Source: CAZIGM01 sp964538675 (GTDB taxonomy: Bacteria; Bacillota; Bacilli; Tepidibacillales; Tepidibacillaceae). Taken from it: a DNA stretch of 32,543 bases. The notes below the pieces were generated by a model. That model was not told the DNA's origin and ran no database searches. It was given only the letters and a program-made list of their open reading frames with translations. The position numbers and the translations under genes were made by a program. The first letter of the stretch is position 1; every line of letters begins with the position of its first letter. Of this stretch, positions 25,665-32,489 are shown piece by piece. The stretch lies in assembly GCA_964538675.1 (NCBI GenBank), contig CAZIGM010000018.1, positions 1 through 32,543 on the forward strand. The letters run 5' to 3'.

Positions 25665-26462
25665 ATGAATATAATTATCAGAGAATTAAGAGGAAACTTA
25701 AAATCACTTATAATCTGGTGTATAGGTGGGGCTTCTCTTGTTTATATTGGATTGATGAAATATGAGGCTTTTGCTGCATCTAATAGTAGTATGAGCGAAC
25801 TTAGTAACTCAATACCAGAATCTATAAGAATTATATTTGCTTTCGATAAGTTGGATTTAACAGAGGTTAGTGGGTATTATGGACTTATGTTTCTTTATTT
25901 TGTTTTAATGGGAACTATTCATGCAGTAATGCTAGGAGCAACTATTATCTCAAAAGAGGAACGAGACCAAACAGCCGATTTTTTATTTGTTAAGCCGATT
26001 ACAAGAGGAAAAATAATAACTTCAAAGCTAATTGCTGGAGTAATAAATATTATCATTTTTAATATAACTATTCTAGTTTCATCTATTATCTTAGTTTCTA
26101 AATATACTTCAGAGGAATCACTTAATGGAGAAATATTAAAGCTTATGCTTGCTTTATTTATATTACAATTAATTTTCTTTAGTATTGGAGCTGGTATCTC
26201 CTCTTTAACGCATAGTACAAAAAGAGCAACTAGTATATCAACCGCCGTACTATTAGGAGCTTATATACTATCAATTTTCATTGATCTGTATGATAAAATT
26301 GAATTCTTAAAATATATAACTCCTTTTAAATACTATGAATCAAAAAATATAATGTTCGACGGAAATTTTGATATTGTATATCTAACTATCTCAGCAGCAA
26401 TTATAGTTGTAGCTACAATAATAACTTACAGAGGCTATCAATACCATGATTTACATGTTTAA
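25665..26462 (+). CDS. ABC transporter permease 2 (ABC-2 type)
   Basis: A 265-residue permease, the same length as the previous one and clearly paralogous to it. About six hydrophobic segments; the conserved loop DQTADFLFVKPITRGKI lies after the second. It is preceded by AAAGGAG. A strong hairpin terminator follows at 26478-26515. The two-permease arrangement suggests an exporter of the heterodimeric ABC-2 kind; the cargo is unknown. Confidence 0.92.
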   Translation: MNIIIRELRGNLKSLIIWCIGGASLVYIGLMKYEAFAASNSSMSELSNSIPESIRIIFAFDKLDLTEVSGYYGLMFLYFVLMGTIHAVMLGATIISKEERDQTADFLFVKPITRGKIITSKLIAGVINIIIFNITILVSSIILVSKYTSEESLNGEILKLMLALFILQLIFFSIGAGISSLTHSTKRATSISTAVLLGAYILSIFIDLYDKIEFLKYITPFKYYESKNIMFDGNFDIVYLTISAAIIVVATIITYRGYQYHDLHV

Positions 26463-26477
26463 TAGATTAAATTAAGA

Positions 26478-26515
26478 AAGAGTACCTTTGTAATTTTTTT
26501 TACAAAGGTACTCTT
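26478..26515. terminator. Strong bidirectional terminator
   Basis: AAGAGTACCTTTGTAA (26478-26493) pairs perfectly with TTACAAAGGTACTCTT (26500-26515) across a short T-rich loop. It separates the convergent ABC permease and small membrane-protein genes. Confidence 0.85.
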
Positions 26516-26526
26516 ATTGATTTTTA

Positions 26527-26880
26527 CTATTTTTTCAAACCGCTAATATAGAATAATATTCCAGAGATTAAAAATGGTGAACTTATCAACACCGATGCCA
26601 GAACCCTGTTGTTTCCTGTTGAAAAGAGAATAAATATTGCAAATGCTATAGCTCCAATTATTAAAATGATTCCACCAATTCTCTCTTTTATCCAAGCAAT
26701 TACAATCCCTATTGTAAAAAAAATTGCAAAAGCGCCTATCATTCCTCCTTCTAAAGTTAGAGGTTCTGAATTAAAATATACTTCTCCAATTATCATCAGA
26801 AGAAAAAATGCAATTGCTAATGAACTTATACCACGAGCAAGTCTACGTAAAACTTTTTTAGTTCTATCAAGTTTAGTCAT
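26527..26880 (-). CDS. Small multi-pass membrane protein (DUF7670-like)
   Basis: A 117-residue protein with about four hydrophobic segments and the loop WIKERIGGII, matching WIYERIGGYL in the gene at 6025-6378. Start at ATG 26880, preceded by GAGGTG at 9 nt; a GTG at 26892 is too close to the ribosome site. It ends in TAG. Function unknown. Confidence 0.75.
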   Translation of the reverse strand: MTKLDRTKKVLRRLARGISSLAIAFFLLMIIGEVYFNSEPLTLEGGMIGAFAIFFTIGIVIAWIKERIGGIILIIGAIAFAIFILFSTGNNRVLASVLISSPFLISGILFYISGLKK

Positions 26881-27023
26881 ATTATCTTTCACCTCTTTCT
26901 ACTTTTTAGTCGCAAAATTAGTTAGGATAATATTTTCTACTATATTATTAAAAAAGAAATATAATTATTAAAACTATTAATTTATCTACTAGTATTTATA
27001 TTCATTTTATCATTATGTATACT

Positions 27024-27053
27024 AAAAAGACCACAAAAGTATTTTCTGTGGTC
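27024..27053 (-). terminator. Terminator of rsgA
   Basis: GACCACA (27029-27035) pairs with TGTGGTC (27047-27053), with a run of T on the minus strand at 27024-27028. The stem starts 8 nt after the TGA stop of rsgA, which makes TGA a true stop codon in this gene. Confidence 0.8.
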
Positions 27054-27061
27054 AATGGATT

Positions 27062-28126
27062 TCACCTTATTTTATTATTATTTTTAATTTCCTTATGGAT
27101 TTTTTTCCACTTTTCTTTCTCTGCCAATTGGGCTCTCTTGTCCCCTTTTCTTTCTAGATATGCCAGTTCTTTTTGTAATTTAATATAGTTTTGATATCTT
27201 CCTTTATCTAATGTTCCATCTTCTATTGCATTTTTCACTGCACATTGTGGTTCGTTTTGATGTTGACAATCTTTAAAAAAACATTGAGACGCCAGTGTTT
27301 CAATATCTTGAAATGTATCACTTATTCCTTCACCAGAATCCCACAGCTGTAACTCCCTCATACCTGGAGTATCAATCATACATCCACCATTAGGAAGTAA
27401 AATTAATTCTCTGTGAGTGGTAGTATGCTTTCCCTTATCGTCACCCTCTCGTATTTCTTGTACCTTTAGAATATTTTTTCCAGTTATATGATTAATTATT
27501 GTTGATTTTCCTACTCCAGATGATCCAAGTAATGCTATGGTTTTGCCTGGTTGTAAGTAAACATTTATATCATCAATTCCTAAACCTTTATGAGTACTAA
27601 CCACATGAATAGGTACTCCAAAAGCAACAGATTCTACTTGTATTACTTTACTTTTTATATCTTCACATAAATCTGCTTTACTTAATATAATAACTGGGTT
27701 TGCACCACTTTCCCAAGCTAAGGTTAGATACCTTTCAATTCTTCTTGGGTTAAAATCATTATTTAATGCATTAACTAAAAAAACGATATCTACATTTGTT
27801 GCAATAATTTGTTCTTCGGTTGTTTCTCCAGCTATTTTTCTAGAGAATTTACTTTTTCTTGGTAAGATACCATGAATAGTTGCTCTCCCTTCATCTAATC
27901 TCCCCTGTATAATTACCCAATCTCCAACTGCTGGGTAATCTTCTCGATTAGAAGCTTGAAAGTTCATTTTCCCTGATATTTCAGCGAATAATTCACCATG
28001 TTCTGTATAAACCTGATAACTATTTTTATGTTCTATAGCTATTCTACCTACTAAATAGTCTTTTTCGTTATAAGTTTGAAAGTTATCTGAAAAAAAAGTA
28101 TTCCATCCTAATTGTTCTAAATTCAA
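27062..28126 (-). CDS. rsgA: Ribosome small-subunit assembly GTPase RsgA
   Basis: A 354-residue circularly permuted GTPase. The N-terminal OB fold (about 30-95) binds ribosomal RNA. G4-like LSKADLC comes before the P-loop GSSGVGKST and the G3-like DTPGMREL, the permuted order typical of RsgA. A C-terminal zinc knuckle contains QCFFKDCQHQNEPQC. RsgA matures the 30S subunit and helps in late assembly and stress. The start is TTG at 28126, supported by GGGAGG 8 nt upstream. Unusually, the gene follows a leader peptide and an intrinsic terminator (28142-28284), pointing to attenuation control. The C-terminal tail is longer than in short RsgA proteins. Confidence 0.94.
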   Translation of the reverse strand: MNLEQLGWNTFFSDNFQTYNEKDYLVGRIAIEHKNSYQVYTEHGELFAEISGKMNFQASNREDYPAVGDWVIIQGRLDEGRATIHGILPRKSKFSRKIAGETTEEQIIATNVDIVFLVNALNNDFNPRRIERYLTLAWESGANPVIILSKADLCEDIKSKVIQVESVAFGVPIHVVSTHKGLGIDDINVYLQPGKTIALLGSSGVGKSTIINHITGKNILKVQEIREGDDKGKHTTTHRELILLPNGGCMIDTPGMRELQLWDSGEGISDTFQDIETLASQCFFKDCQHQNEPQCAVKNAIEDGTLDKGRYQNYIKLQKELAYLERKGDKRAQLAEKEKWKKIHKEIKNNNKIR

Positions 28127-28141
28127 ATTAAATTCCTCCCA

Positions 28142-28177
28142 TAAAAAAAATCATAGTGTCGTATTACGACCTATGAT
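28142..28177 (-). terminator. Leader terminator (attenuator) of rsgA
   Basis: On the minus strand ATCATAG (28177-28171) and GTCG (28170-28167) pair with CGAC (28161-28158) and CTATGAT (28156-28150), with one bulged base and a 5-nt loop, followed by eight T residues (28150-28143). It lies only 2 nt before the rsgA ribosome site (28140-28135), so it ends transcription before rsgA unless disrupted. Its 5' arm can alternatively pair with segment 28226-28239. Confidence 0.85.
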
Positions 28178-28299
28178 GCTAATCTAATATATATATGAAA
28201 GTTAAATATCACTTTATATTAAAATATCATAAGGTCGTTATTAATATTATCATCAACTAACTGAACAAAGGGTAATCTTTTCATAAACAACGACCTCCT
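28166..28299 (-). promoter_or_regulatory. Translation-dependent attenuation region of rsgA
   Basis: Four segments of the leader RNA form mutually exclusive pairs. Segment 1 (28296-28289, AGGTCGTT, overlapping the leader ribosome site) pairs perfectly over 8 bp with segment 2 (28239-28232, AACGACCT). Segment 2 extended (28239-28226) also pairs with segment 3 (28177-28166, ATCATAGGTCGT) over 12 bp with a single bulge. Segment 3 pairs with segment 4 (28156-28150) in the terminator. If a ribosome covers segment 1, segment 2 is free to sequester segment 3 and the terminator cannot form. Confidence 0.7.
28219..28284 (-). CDS. Leader peptide upstream of rsgA (21 codons)
   Basis: A short ORF starting ATG at 28284, MKRLPFVQLVDD... 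and ending in TAA at 28219, 21 residues long. The Shine-Dalgarno AGGAGG (28299-28294) lies 9 nt upstream of the start, as strong as any in the window. The end of this ORF contains the RNA segment (28239-28226) that pairs either with the Shine-Dalgarno region (28296-28289) or with the 5' arm of the terminator. It is too short for gene callers. Ribosome stalling on it would be expected to alter rsgA transcription (inferred). Confidence 0.7.
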   Translation of the reverse strand: MKRLPFVQLVDDNINNDLMIF

Positions 28300-28325
28300 C
28301 TTTTTTTAATCTTAATTACCAATAA

Positions 28326-28355
28326 AATGTACCATTTCTTTAATATATTTGTCAA
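28326..28355 (-). promoter_or_regulatory. Sigma-A-type promoter of the rsgA leader
   Basis: TTGACA (28355-28350) and TACATT (28331-28326) are separated by 18 bp, with a TG one base before the -10 box. This should start transcription near 28319, giving a leader of about 190 nt before the rsgA start codon. Confidence 0.7.
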
Positions 28356-28414
28356 TAAGACTAATTATAAAAATATTAATCTATTCTAAATATTGTTAAT
28401 GTAATAGAAAAAAT

Positions 28415-28453
28415 AAAAGTATAAAATCGAGTGAAATCTCTGCTTATACTTTT
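28415..28453 (-). terminator. Terminator after the lipoprotein pseudogene
   Basis: AAAAGTATAA (28415-28424) pairs perfectly with TTATACTTTT (28444-28453), downstream of the minus-strand lipoprotein relic. Confidence 0.65.
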
Positions 28454-28474
28454 ATAAATTTTTATTATTTGATT

Positions 28475-28800
28475 TTATTGATCTATTGTTCTAACAGTTA
28501 TTAAACCAGGCAATGTACGGGCATTCTCAAAAACAAAAGGTGCTCTAGATTGCCAATACGTAGAGTGTTGGGCTATTTCTTCAGGTGATGCTAAACCATC
28601 GGCAATTTTTTTTCCTAAGGCCTCCCACTCGATAGTTACTTTTGGGTCTATTAATAGGAGGTTGAACACTACTCCAACTTTTTTTCCTGTATCTAGACGT
28701 TCCCATATCCATTCTACTATTGCTCATTACTGCATCCAACTAGTTCAAAAGAAAGAATAATCATAATTACGAGAGCAATAATTAAAAATTTTCTTGTCAC
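28475..28800 (-). pseudogene. Frameshifted lipoprotein gene
   Basis: The first part starts at GTG 28800 with GAGG upstream and reads as a lipoprotein signal peptide: RKFLIIALVIMIILSFELVGC with lipobox LVGC, then SNEQ and two TAG stops (28714-28719). The second part continues in another frame from about 28722 (AIVEWIWERLDTGKKVGVV, then FNLLLIDPKVTIEWEALGKK and on to RTIDQ, TAA). A frameshift or small deletion near 28717-28735 separates them. A surface lipoprotein of unknown family was once encoded here. It is divergent from the haloperoxidase-like gene. Confidence 0.7.
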
Positions 28801-29050
28801 TTTATTACCTCATAATAATTATTAATTCAAATATGAATAATTACATTATATTACATTTATAAGAGATTTATATTAAGAATGGTAATTATTCACATAATTT
28901 TAACTTCTTTTTATTTGACTATTAGGTTTCTTAATTTAATTATGATTAAGAAAGATGAGCATATTGGTATAAATAAAAAATTTTTTCATATTTTTTAACT
29001 TCCGCAATCGTCTATGCATATGTTATTAAAAAGGTATAGGAGTGAATTAA

Positions 29051-29890
29051 ATGAAGCACAATTACTCTCTTTGGTCAAAACTTCCTTATGCAGGTGAAAG
29101 TGATCCGCCAAAGAATCCTGAAGAGCCATTAGCAGGTTCTTGGCCGTTATTTTATTTGAAAAGAGGGAAAAAAAGTTTTTTGACACCTTACGGAAAACCG
29201 ATAAAATTAAATATAAAGAATCCTAATTTAATTGACTGGAATGAAGAATTGAAGATAGTTCAAGAAACGTTAGAAACCATTAATCCTAATCAAATTCAAC
29301 AGGCAAAATATTGGGGTACTGGTGTAGCAACTAAACAATGGACTCCAATCATTGATAAACTCATTGATACTTATGGAGTGTCAGCACCAATGGCAGGTAG
29401 AATTTTAGCAACTGTTCAAGCATCAATTAATGATACTTTTGTTGTTGTTTGGAATTTAAAATATAAATGGAATGTTGCTAGACCAGATCAACTTGACCAC
29501 GACTTGGCTACATTTGTATGTACTCCAAGACACCCAACATACCCCTCTGGTCATGCTGCAATATCTGGTACTGTAGTAGCAGTTCTATCATATTATTTTC
29601 CTGCTGAGGCTGATAGATTAAAAACACTTGCAAATGAATGTGCAACTTCCCGTTTATATGGTGGAGTACATTTTCCTATAGATAATAATCAAGGATTAAA
29701 ACTTGGTAAACAAATTGGAAAAATCATTGTCCATAAATTAAAAAGGCAAAAAAATTCAAAAAATAAACCTGTAGATATTCCTTATACAGTAGATAAAAAT
29801 GCAGATCTACAACCTCCTCCATATACTCAAGCAATACCATATGATTTTGACAACCATTGCGATTCATTAGTAATACAAACACCTTATTAA
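29051..29890 (+). CDS. Vanadium-dependent haloperoxidase / PAP2-like phosphatase
   Basis: A 279-residue protein with the complete active-site signature of the vanadium haloperoxidase and acid phosphatase superfamily. Lys137 and Arg144 lie in K-x6-RP (NLKYKWNVARP), PSGH is at 165-168, and SRx5Hx3D spans 200-211 (Ser200, Arg201, His207, Asp211). Conserved context includes HPTYPSGHAAISG. No signal peptide or membrane helices are visible, unlike membrane PAP2 phosphatases, which favours the soluble haloperoxidase type. It may act as peroxidase with vanadate or as phosphatase with phosphate; sequence alone cannot decide. AGGAGTG precedes ATG 29051. It ends 12 bp before an IS-like repeat. Confidence 0.88.
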   Translation: MKHNYSLWSKLPYAGESDPPKNPEEPLAGSWPLFYLKRGKKSFLTPYGKPIKLNIKNPNLIDWNEELKIVQETLETINPNQIQQAKYWGTGVATKQWTPIIDKLIDTYGVSAPMAGRILATVQASINDTFVVVWNLKYKWNVARPDQLDHDLATFVCTPRHPTYPSGHAAISGTVVAVLSYYFPAEADRLKTLANECATSRLYGGVHFPIDNNQGLKLGKQIGKIIVHKLKRQKNSKNKPVDIPYTVDKNADLQPPPYTQAIPYDFDNHCDSLVIQTPY

Positions 29891-29902
29891 TATTTAGGGA
29901 AT

Positions 29903-30017
29903 ATAAAGCCGAACTTTATTCAGATGGAGTTTTAACTTCATATGAATTCTAGTGAGACTTATCCTAAATTCATATTCCCCCACTTAAGAAGTGGGGGTCT
30001 TATTATATCTGGATAAA
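29903..30017 (+). mobile_element. IS200/IS605-like right end without transposase (copy A)
   Basis: The fullest of four copies. First hairpin: ATTCAGATGGAGTT (29918-29931) with AACTTCATATGAAT (29934-29947), two mismatched positions. Second hairpin: CCCCCACTT (29977-29985), loop AAG, AAGTGGGGG (29989-29997). It ends TCTTATTATATCTGGATAAA. Such double-hairpin ends match the right end and omega-RNA scaffold region of TnpB-bearing IS200/IS605 elements. No tnpA or tnpB is present; the haloperoxidase gene ends 12 bp upstream. Confidence 0.6.
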
Positions 30018-30042
30018 AGAAGAACCACCTAGTTCTTCTTTT
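30015..30042. terminator. Terminator after the CorC/HlyC-type gene
   Basis: AAAAGAAGAAC (30015-30025) pairs perfectly with GTTCTTCTTTT (30032-30042) across a 6-nt loop. It lies just after the minus-strand CorC-type gene and can also stop transcription coming from the haloperoxidase gene. Confidence 0.75.
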
Positions 30043-30050
30043 ATTATTTC

Positions 30051-31337
30051 TTATATTTTTCTTACTATCTCAACTTTCCTTATTCTGTGTTTATCTCGTT
30101 TATTTAAAGTAAAAGTAATATCATTGTACTCCCAAGAAGAATTTTCTTTAATTAAGGCATTGTGACCGTATAACCAACCGCCTATGGTTTCAAATTCTCC
30201 TGTATCTAATTCTGTATTTAATAAATTATTTACCTCTGTTATCAACACTTTTCCATCTACTATAATATGATTATCACTAATAATTTCAATTTCTGATTTC
30301 TCGTCTGTATCAAACTCATCTCTAATATCCCCTACTATTTCTTCAAGAATGTCTTCTATCGTTACCAGCCCTGATGTTCCACCATATTCATCTGTAAGAA
30401 TTGTAAGGTGTACACGCTGTTTTTGCATTTCTTTTAATAAGGCTTTGATTGGAGTCACATCTGAAACTGTGTGTACAGGACGAATGATTGAATTAAAATC
30501 TAATTCAGAATTATCAGCATATTTAAGAAAGAATTCTTTCGTATTTATCATACCAATAATATTATCTTTGTTCTCTAATGCCACTGGAAATCTTGTATAT
30601 TGCTCTTCTTTAATTATTTTTAAATTTTCTTCTAGTTTCATGTTCTGATATAAACATACCATATCAGTTCTTGGTACCATTATTTCGTGTGCTGAAAGTT
30701 CGTCAAACTCAAATATGCGATTTACATATTTGTATTCTGATTGGTTAATCTCCCCGCTTTGATAACTCTTAGATAAAATAATGCGAAGTTCATCTTCTGA
30801 ATGAGCCTCTTCATGTTCATTTACTGGTTTAAGACCAAATAAACGAATAAACAAATTTGCAGAGCCATTTAATGCCCAAATAACTGGATACATAATCTTA
30901 TAAAAAATAATCAGTGGACCAGCTAACTTTATGCTAACCGCCTCTGCCTTTTGGATAGCAATAGTTTTAGGCGTTAATTCACCTAAAACAACGTGTAGAA
31001 ATGTTATTATTGAAAAAGCAATAGCAAATGATAAAACCGATTCAACGGCTTCTGACAAAGCAAAGAACTCAAAAATTGGATGTAGCATTCTTTCGACAGT
31101 CGGTTCACCTAGCCAACCTAATCCTAAGGCAGTTATTGTAATACCTAGTTGACAAGCTGATAAATAGCCATCTAGGTTATTAGTTACTTTTTTTACGTTT
31201 ACAGCCTTTTTATTGCCTTCAAGTATAAGCTGATCAATTCTACTAGGTCTTATTTTAACAATAGCGAATTCCGTGGCAACAAAAAATGCTGTTGTGATGA
31301 TTAACAAAATTACTAAAACTATATAAAATGATACCAT
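30051..31337 (-). CDS. CorC/HlyC-family (CNNM domain) membrane protein
   Basis: A 428-residue protein with a CNNM/DUF21 transmembrane domain (about 1-190, several hydrophobic segments), two CBS domains (about 215-335, including VPRTDMV and LTDEYGGTSGLVTIEDILEEIVG) and a C-terminal CorC_HlyC domain (about 345-428). Relatives handle magnesium or cobalt efflux, or ion homeostasis, with CBS domains that sense adenine nucleotides. The older name haemolysin C is misleading. Ribosome site GAGG lies upstream. Regulation unknown. Confidence 0.93.
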   Translation of the reverse strand: MVSFYIVLVILLIITTAFFVATEFAIVKIRPSRIDQLILEGNKKAVNVKKVTNNLDGYLSACQLGITITALGLGWLGEPTVERMLHPIFEFFALSEAVESVLSFAIAFSIITFLHVVLGELTPKTIAIQKAEAVSIKLAGPLIIFYKIMYPVIWALNGSANLFIRLFGLKPVNEHEEAHSEDELRIILSKSYQSGEINQSEYKYVNRIFEFDELSAHEIMVPRTDMVCLYQNMKLEENLKIIKEEQYTRFPVALENKDNIIGMINTKEFFLKYADNSELDFNSIIRPVHTVSDVTPIKALLKEMQKQRVHLTILTDEYGGTSGLVTIEDILEEIVGDIRDEFDTDEKSEIEIISDNHIIVDGKVLITEVNNLLNTELDTGEFETIGGWLYGHNALIKENSSWEYNDITFTLNKRDKHRIRKVEIVRKI

Positions 31338-31395
31338 TAGATGATTCCTCGCTTTCTTTATAAAACATTATAACAAACCTTATTAACAAAAAAAA

Positions 31396-31413
31396 CCACA
31401 GGATATCCTGTGG
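31396..31413 (-). terminator. Terminator hairpin H1 (possible pdaA terminator)
   Basis: CCACAGGATATCCTGTGG is a perfect palindrome followed on the minus strand by eight T residues. The near-identical hairpin H2 lies at 31561-31585 on the other side of a MITE. Confidence 0.75.
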
Positions 31414-31416
31414 CTA

Positions 31417-31533
31417 GGCTGTTGAAAATGTCCAATTTCTTCGTTACAGCTTAAATCTTCGGTACTCACTTACGTTAAGTAAGCTCCGTTCCTCAATTTA
31501 AGCGTGCCTTGAACTAGAATATTTTCAACAGCC
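31417..31533. mobile_element. MITE-like element, 117 bp, with GGCTGTTGAAAAT ends
   Basis: The left end GGCTGTTGAAAATGTCC and the right end (reverse complement GGCTGTTGAAAATATTC) share 13 identical terminal bases and 18 of the first 23. No coding capacity. The inner sequence contains a near-palindrome (ACTTACGTTAAGT). Such ends resemble non-autonomous derivatives of DDE transposons in Bacillota, but I cannot assign a parent IS. No clear target duplication. Confidence 0.7.
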
Positions 31534-31560
31534 TGATTTTGTGGACTTTGTCAATAATCT

Positions 31561-31585
31561 GAGCCACAGGATTATCCTGTGGCTC
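31561..31585. terminator. Hairpin H2 after pdaA
   Basis: GAGCCACAGGA (31561-31571) pairs with TCCTGTGGCTC (31575-31585). It shares nearly the whole palindrome with H1. On the plus strand it is followed by a T-rich tract. It lies between the MITE and the end of pdaA. Confidence 0.65.
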
Positions 31586-31607
31586 TTTTATTTCTATTTT
31601 TAAGACT

Positions 31608-32387
31608 TTATTTATAGCTTTTTATTACCATCTCATCTAAGCTCTTAAATTCGTATCCTTGTTCTCTTGCATAATCAATAATATCTGATAATGCGTCTAC
31701 GTTGTCCTTTGAAACAGTGTGGAGTAATATAACTGCACCAGAATGGAGTTGGGATGTTACCTTATCAAAGGCGTATTTCCCTCCTCTTTGTTTGTTTCGA
31801 TCCCAGTCTACATACGCTATTGACCAAAAAACATTAGTATAATCCAACTTTTTACTAACTGCTAAACTTTGTTCGTTAAATATTCCTTTTGGTGTTCGAA
31901 GATATTTCATTTCTAACTGACCAGTAAGTTTAAAAACTTCGTTATATACATTATTTAATTCTTTTTCGATTTGAGCATCAGATATTTTTGTCATATCAGG
32001 ATGTGACCAAGAATGATTGCCAATTATATGACCATCACTAAACATTCTTATAATCAGTTCTGGTTGACTTGATACATAATGACCTGTTACAAAGAAAGTT
32101 GCTGGAACTTCTTTTTCTTTTAATATGTCTAATATTTTATTAGTATATCCGTTCTCATATCCGTTATCAAAAGTAAGGTAAAGCTCTTTTTTATTAGTAT
32201 CTCCTAGGAAAATAGCATCATATTTTTTTAAAATATTCAGGTATCCTTCTTGAGCTATAGAAGCTGGATTGCCATCTTTACTTTTTTTAAATCCGAAGTG
32301 ATAGGTATTGTTAGCTGTAACAGGTATTAAAAGAAAAATACCAACTAATAAAAAAATAGTTATGATTATAATACTATTTCGTTTCAT
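31608..32387 (-). CDS. pdaA: Delta-lactam-biosynthetic polysaccharide deacetylase PdaA
   Basis: A 259-residue deacetylase with an N-terminal signal or anchor (about 5-25). The NodB motif reads LTFDNGYENGYT, with Asn in the place of the second Asp, as in B. subtilis PdaA. The metal and active-site stretches HSWSHPDMT, LRTPKG and VILLHTVSKDNVDAL are all present. PdaA deacetylates muramic acid during spore cortex muramic-delta-lactam formation. Its presence suggests sporulation ability or descent from a spore former, since relatives also exist in non-sporulating lineages. AAGGAGTG precedes the ATG. Confidence 0.9.
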   Translation of the reverse strand: MKRNSIIIITIFLLVGIFLLIPVTANNTYHFGFKKSKDGNPASIAQEGYLNILKKYDAIFLGDTNKKELYLTFDNGYENGYTNKILDILKEKEVPATFFVTGHYVSSQPELIIRMFSDGHIIGNHSWSHPDMTKISDAQIEKELNNVYNEVFKLTGQLEMKYLRTPKGIFNEQSLAVSKKLDYTNVFWSIAYVDWDRNKQRGGKYAFDKVTSQLHSGAVILLHTVSKDNVDALSDIIDYAREQGYEFKSLDEMVIKSYK

Positions 32388-32489
32388 GGTGATTCACTCC
32401 TTGATGTATGGTTTAATTAATCTATTTCTTAGGATGTCACTAATAAAGAAAATAATCCAAATAAAAAAAGCCCTTTTTCTACCATAATA

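Noticed and set aside
27062..27064. Full reassignment of TGA to Trp in this genome
   Set aside because: rsgA ends in TGA and an intrinsic terminator starts 8 nt later, so TGA is a stop there. Trp is encoded by TGG throughout the intact genes, and the TGA at 11148 aligns to Arg.
29051..29890. Haloperoxidase gene as cargo of the adjacent IS-like right end
   Set aside because: The spacing is suggestive, but no left end of the element was found upstream of the gene.
29977..29997. The CCCCCACTT hairpin as a simple rho-independent terminator of the haloperoxidase gene
   Set aside because: It lacks a proper T run, and the same sequence recurs at 22416 within a longer shared repeat, so an element end is the better explanation. 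A terminator role in addition cannot be excluded.
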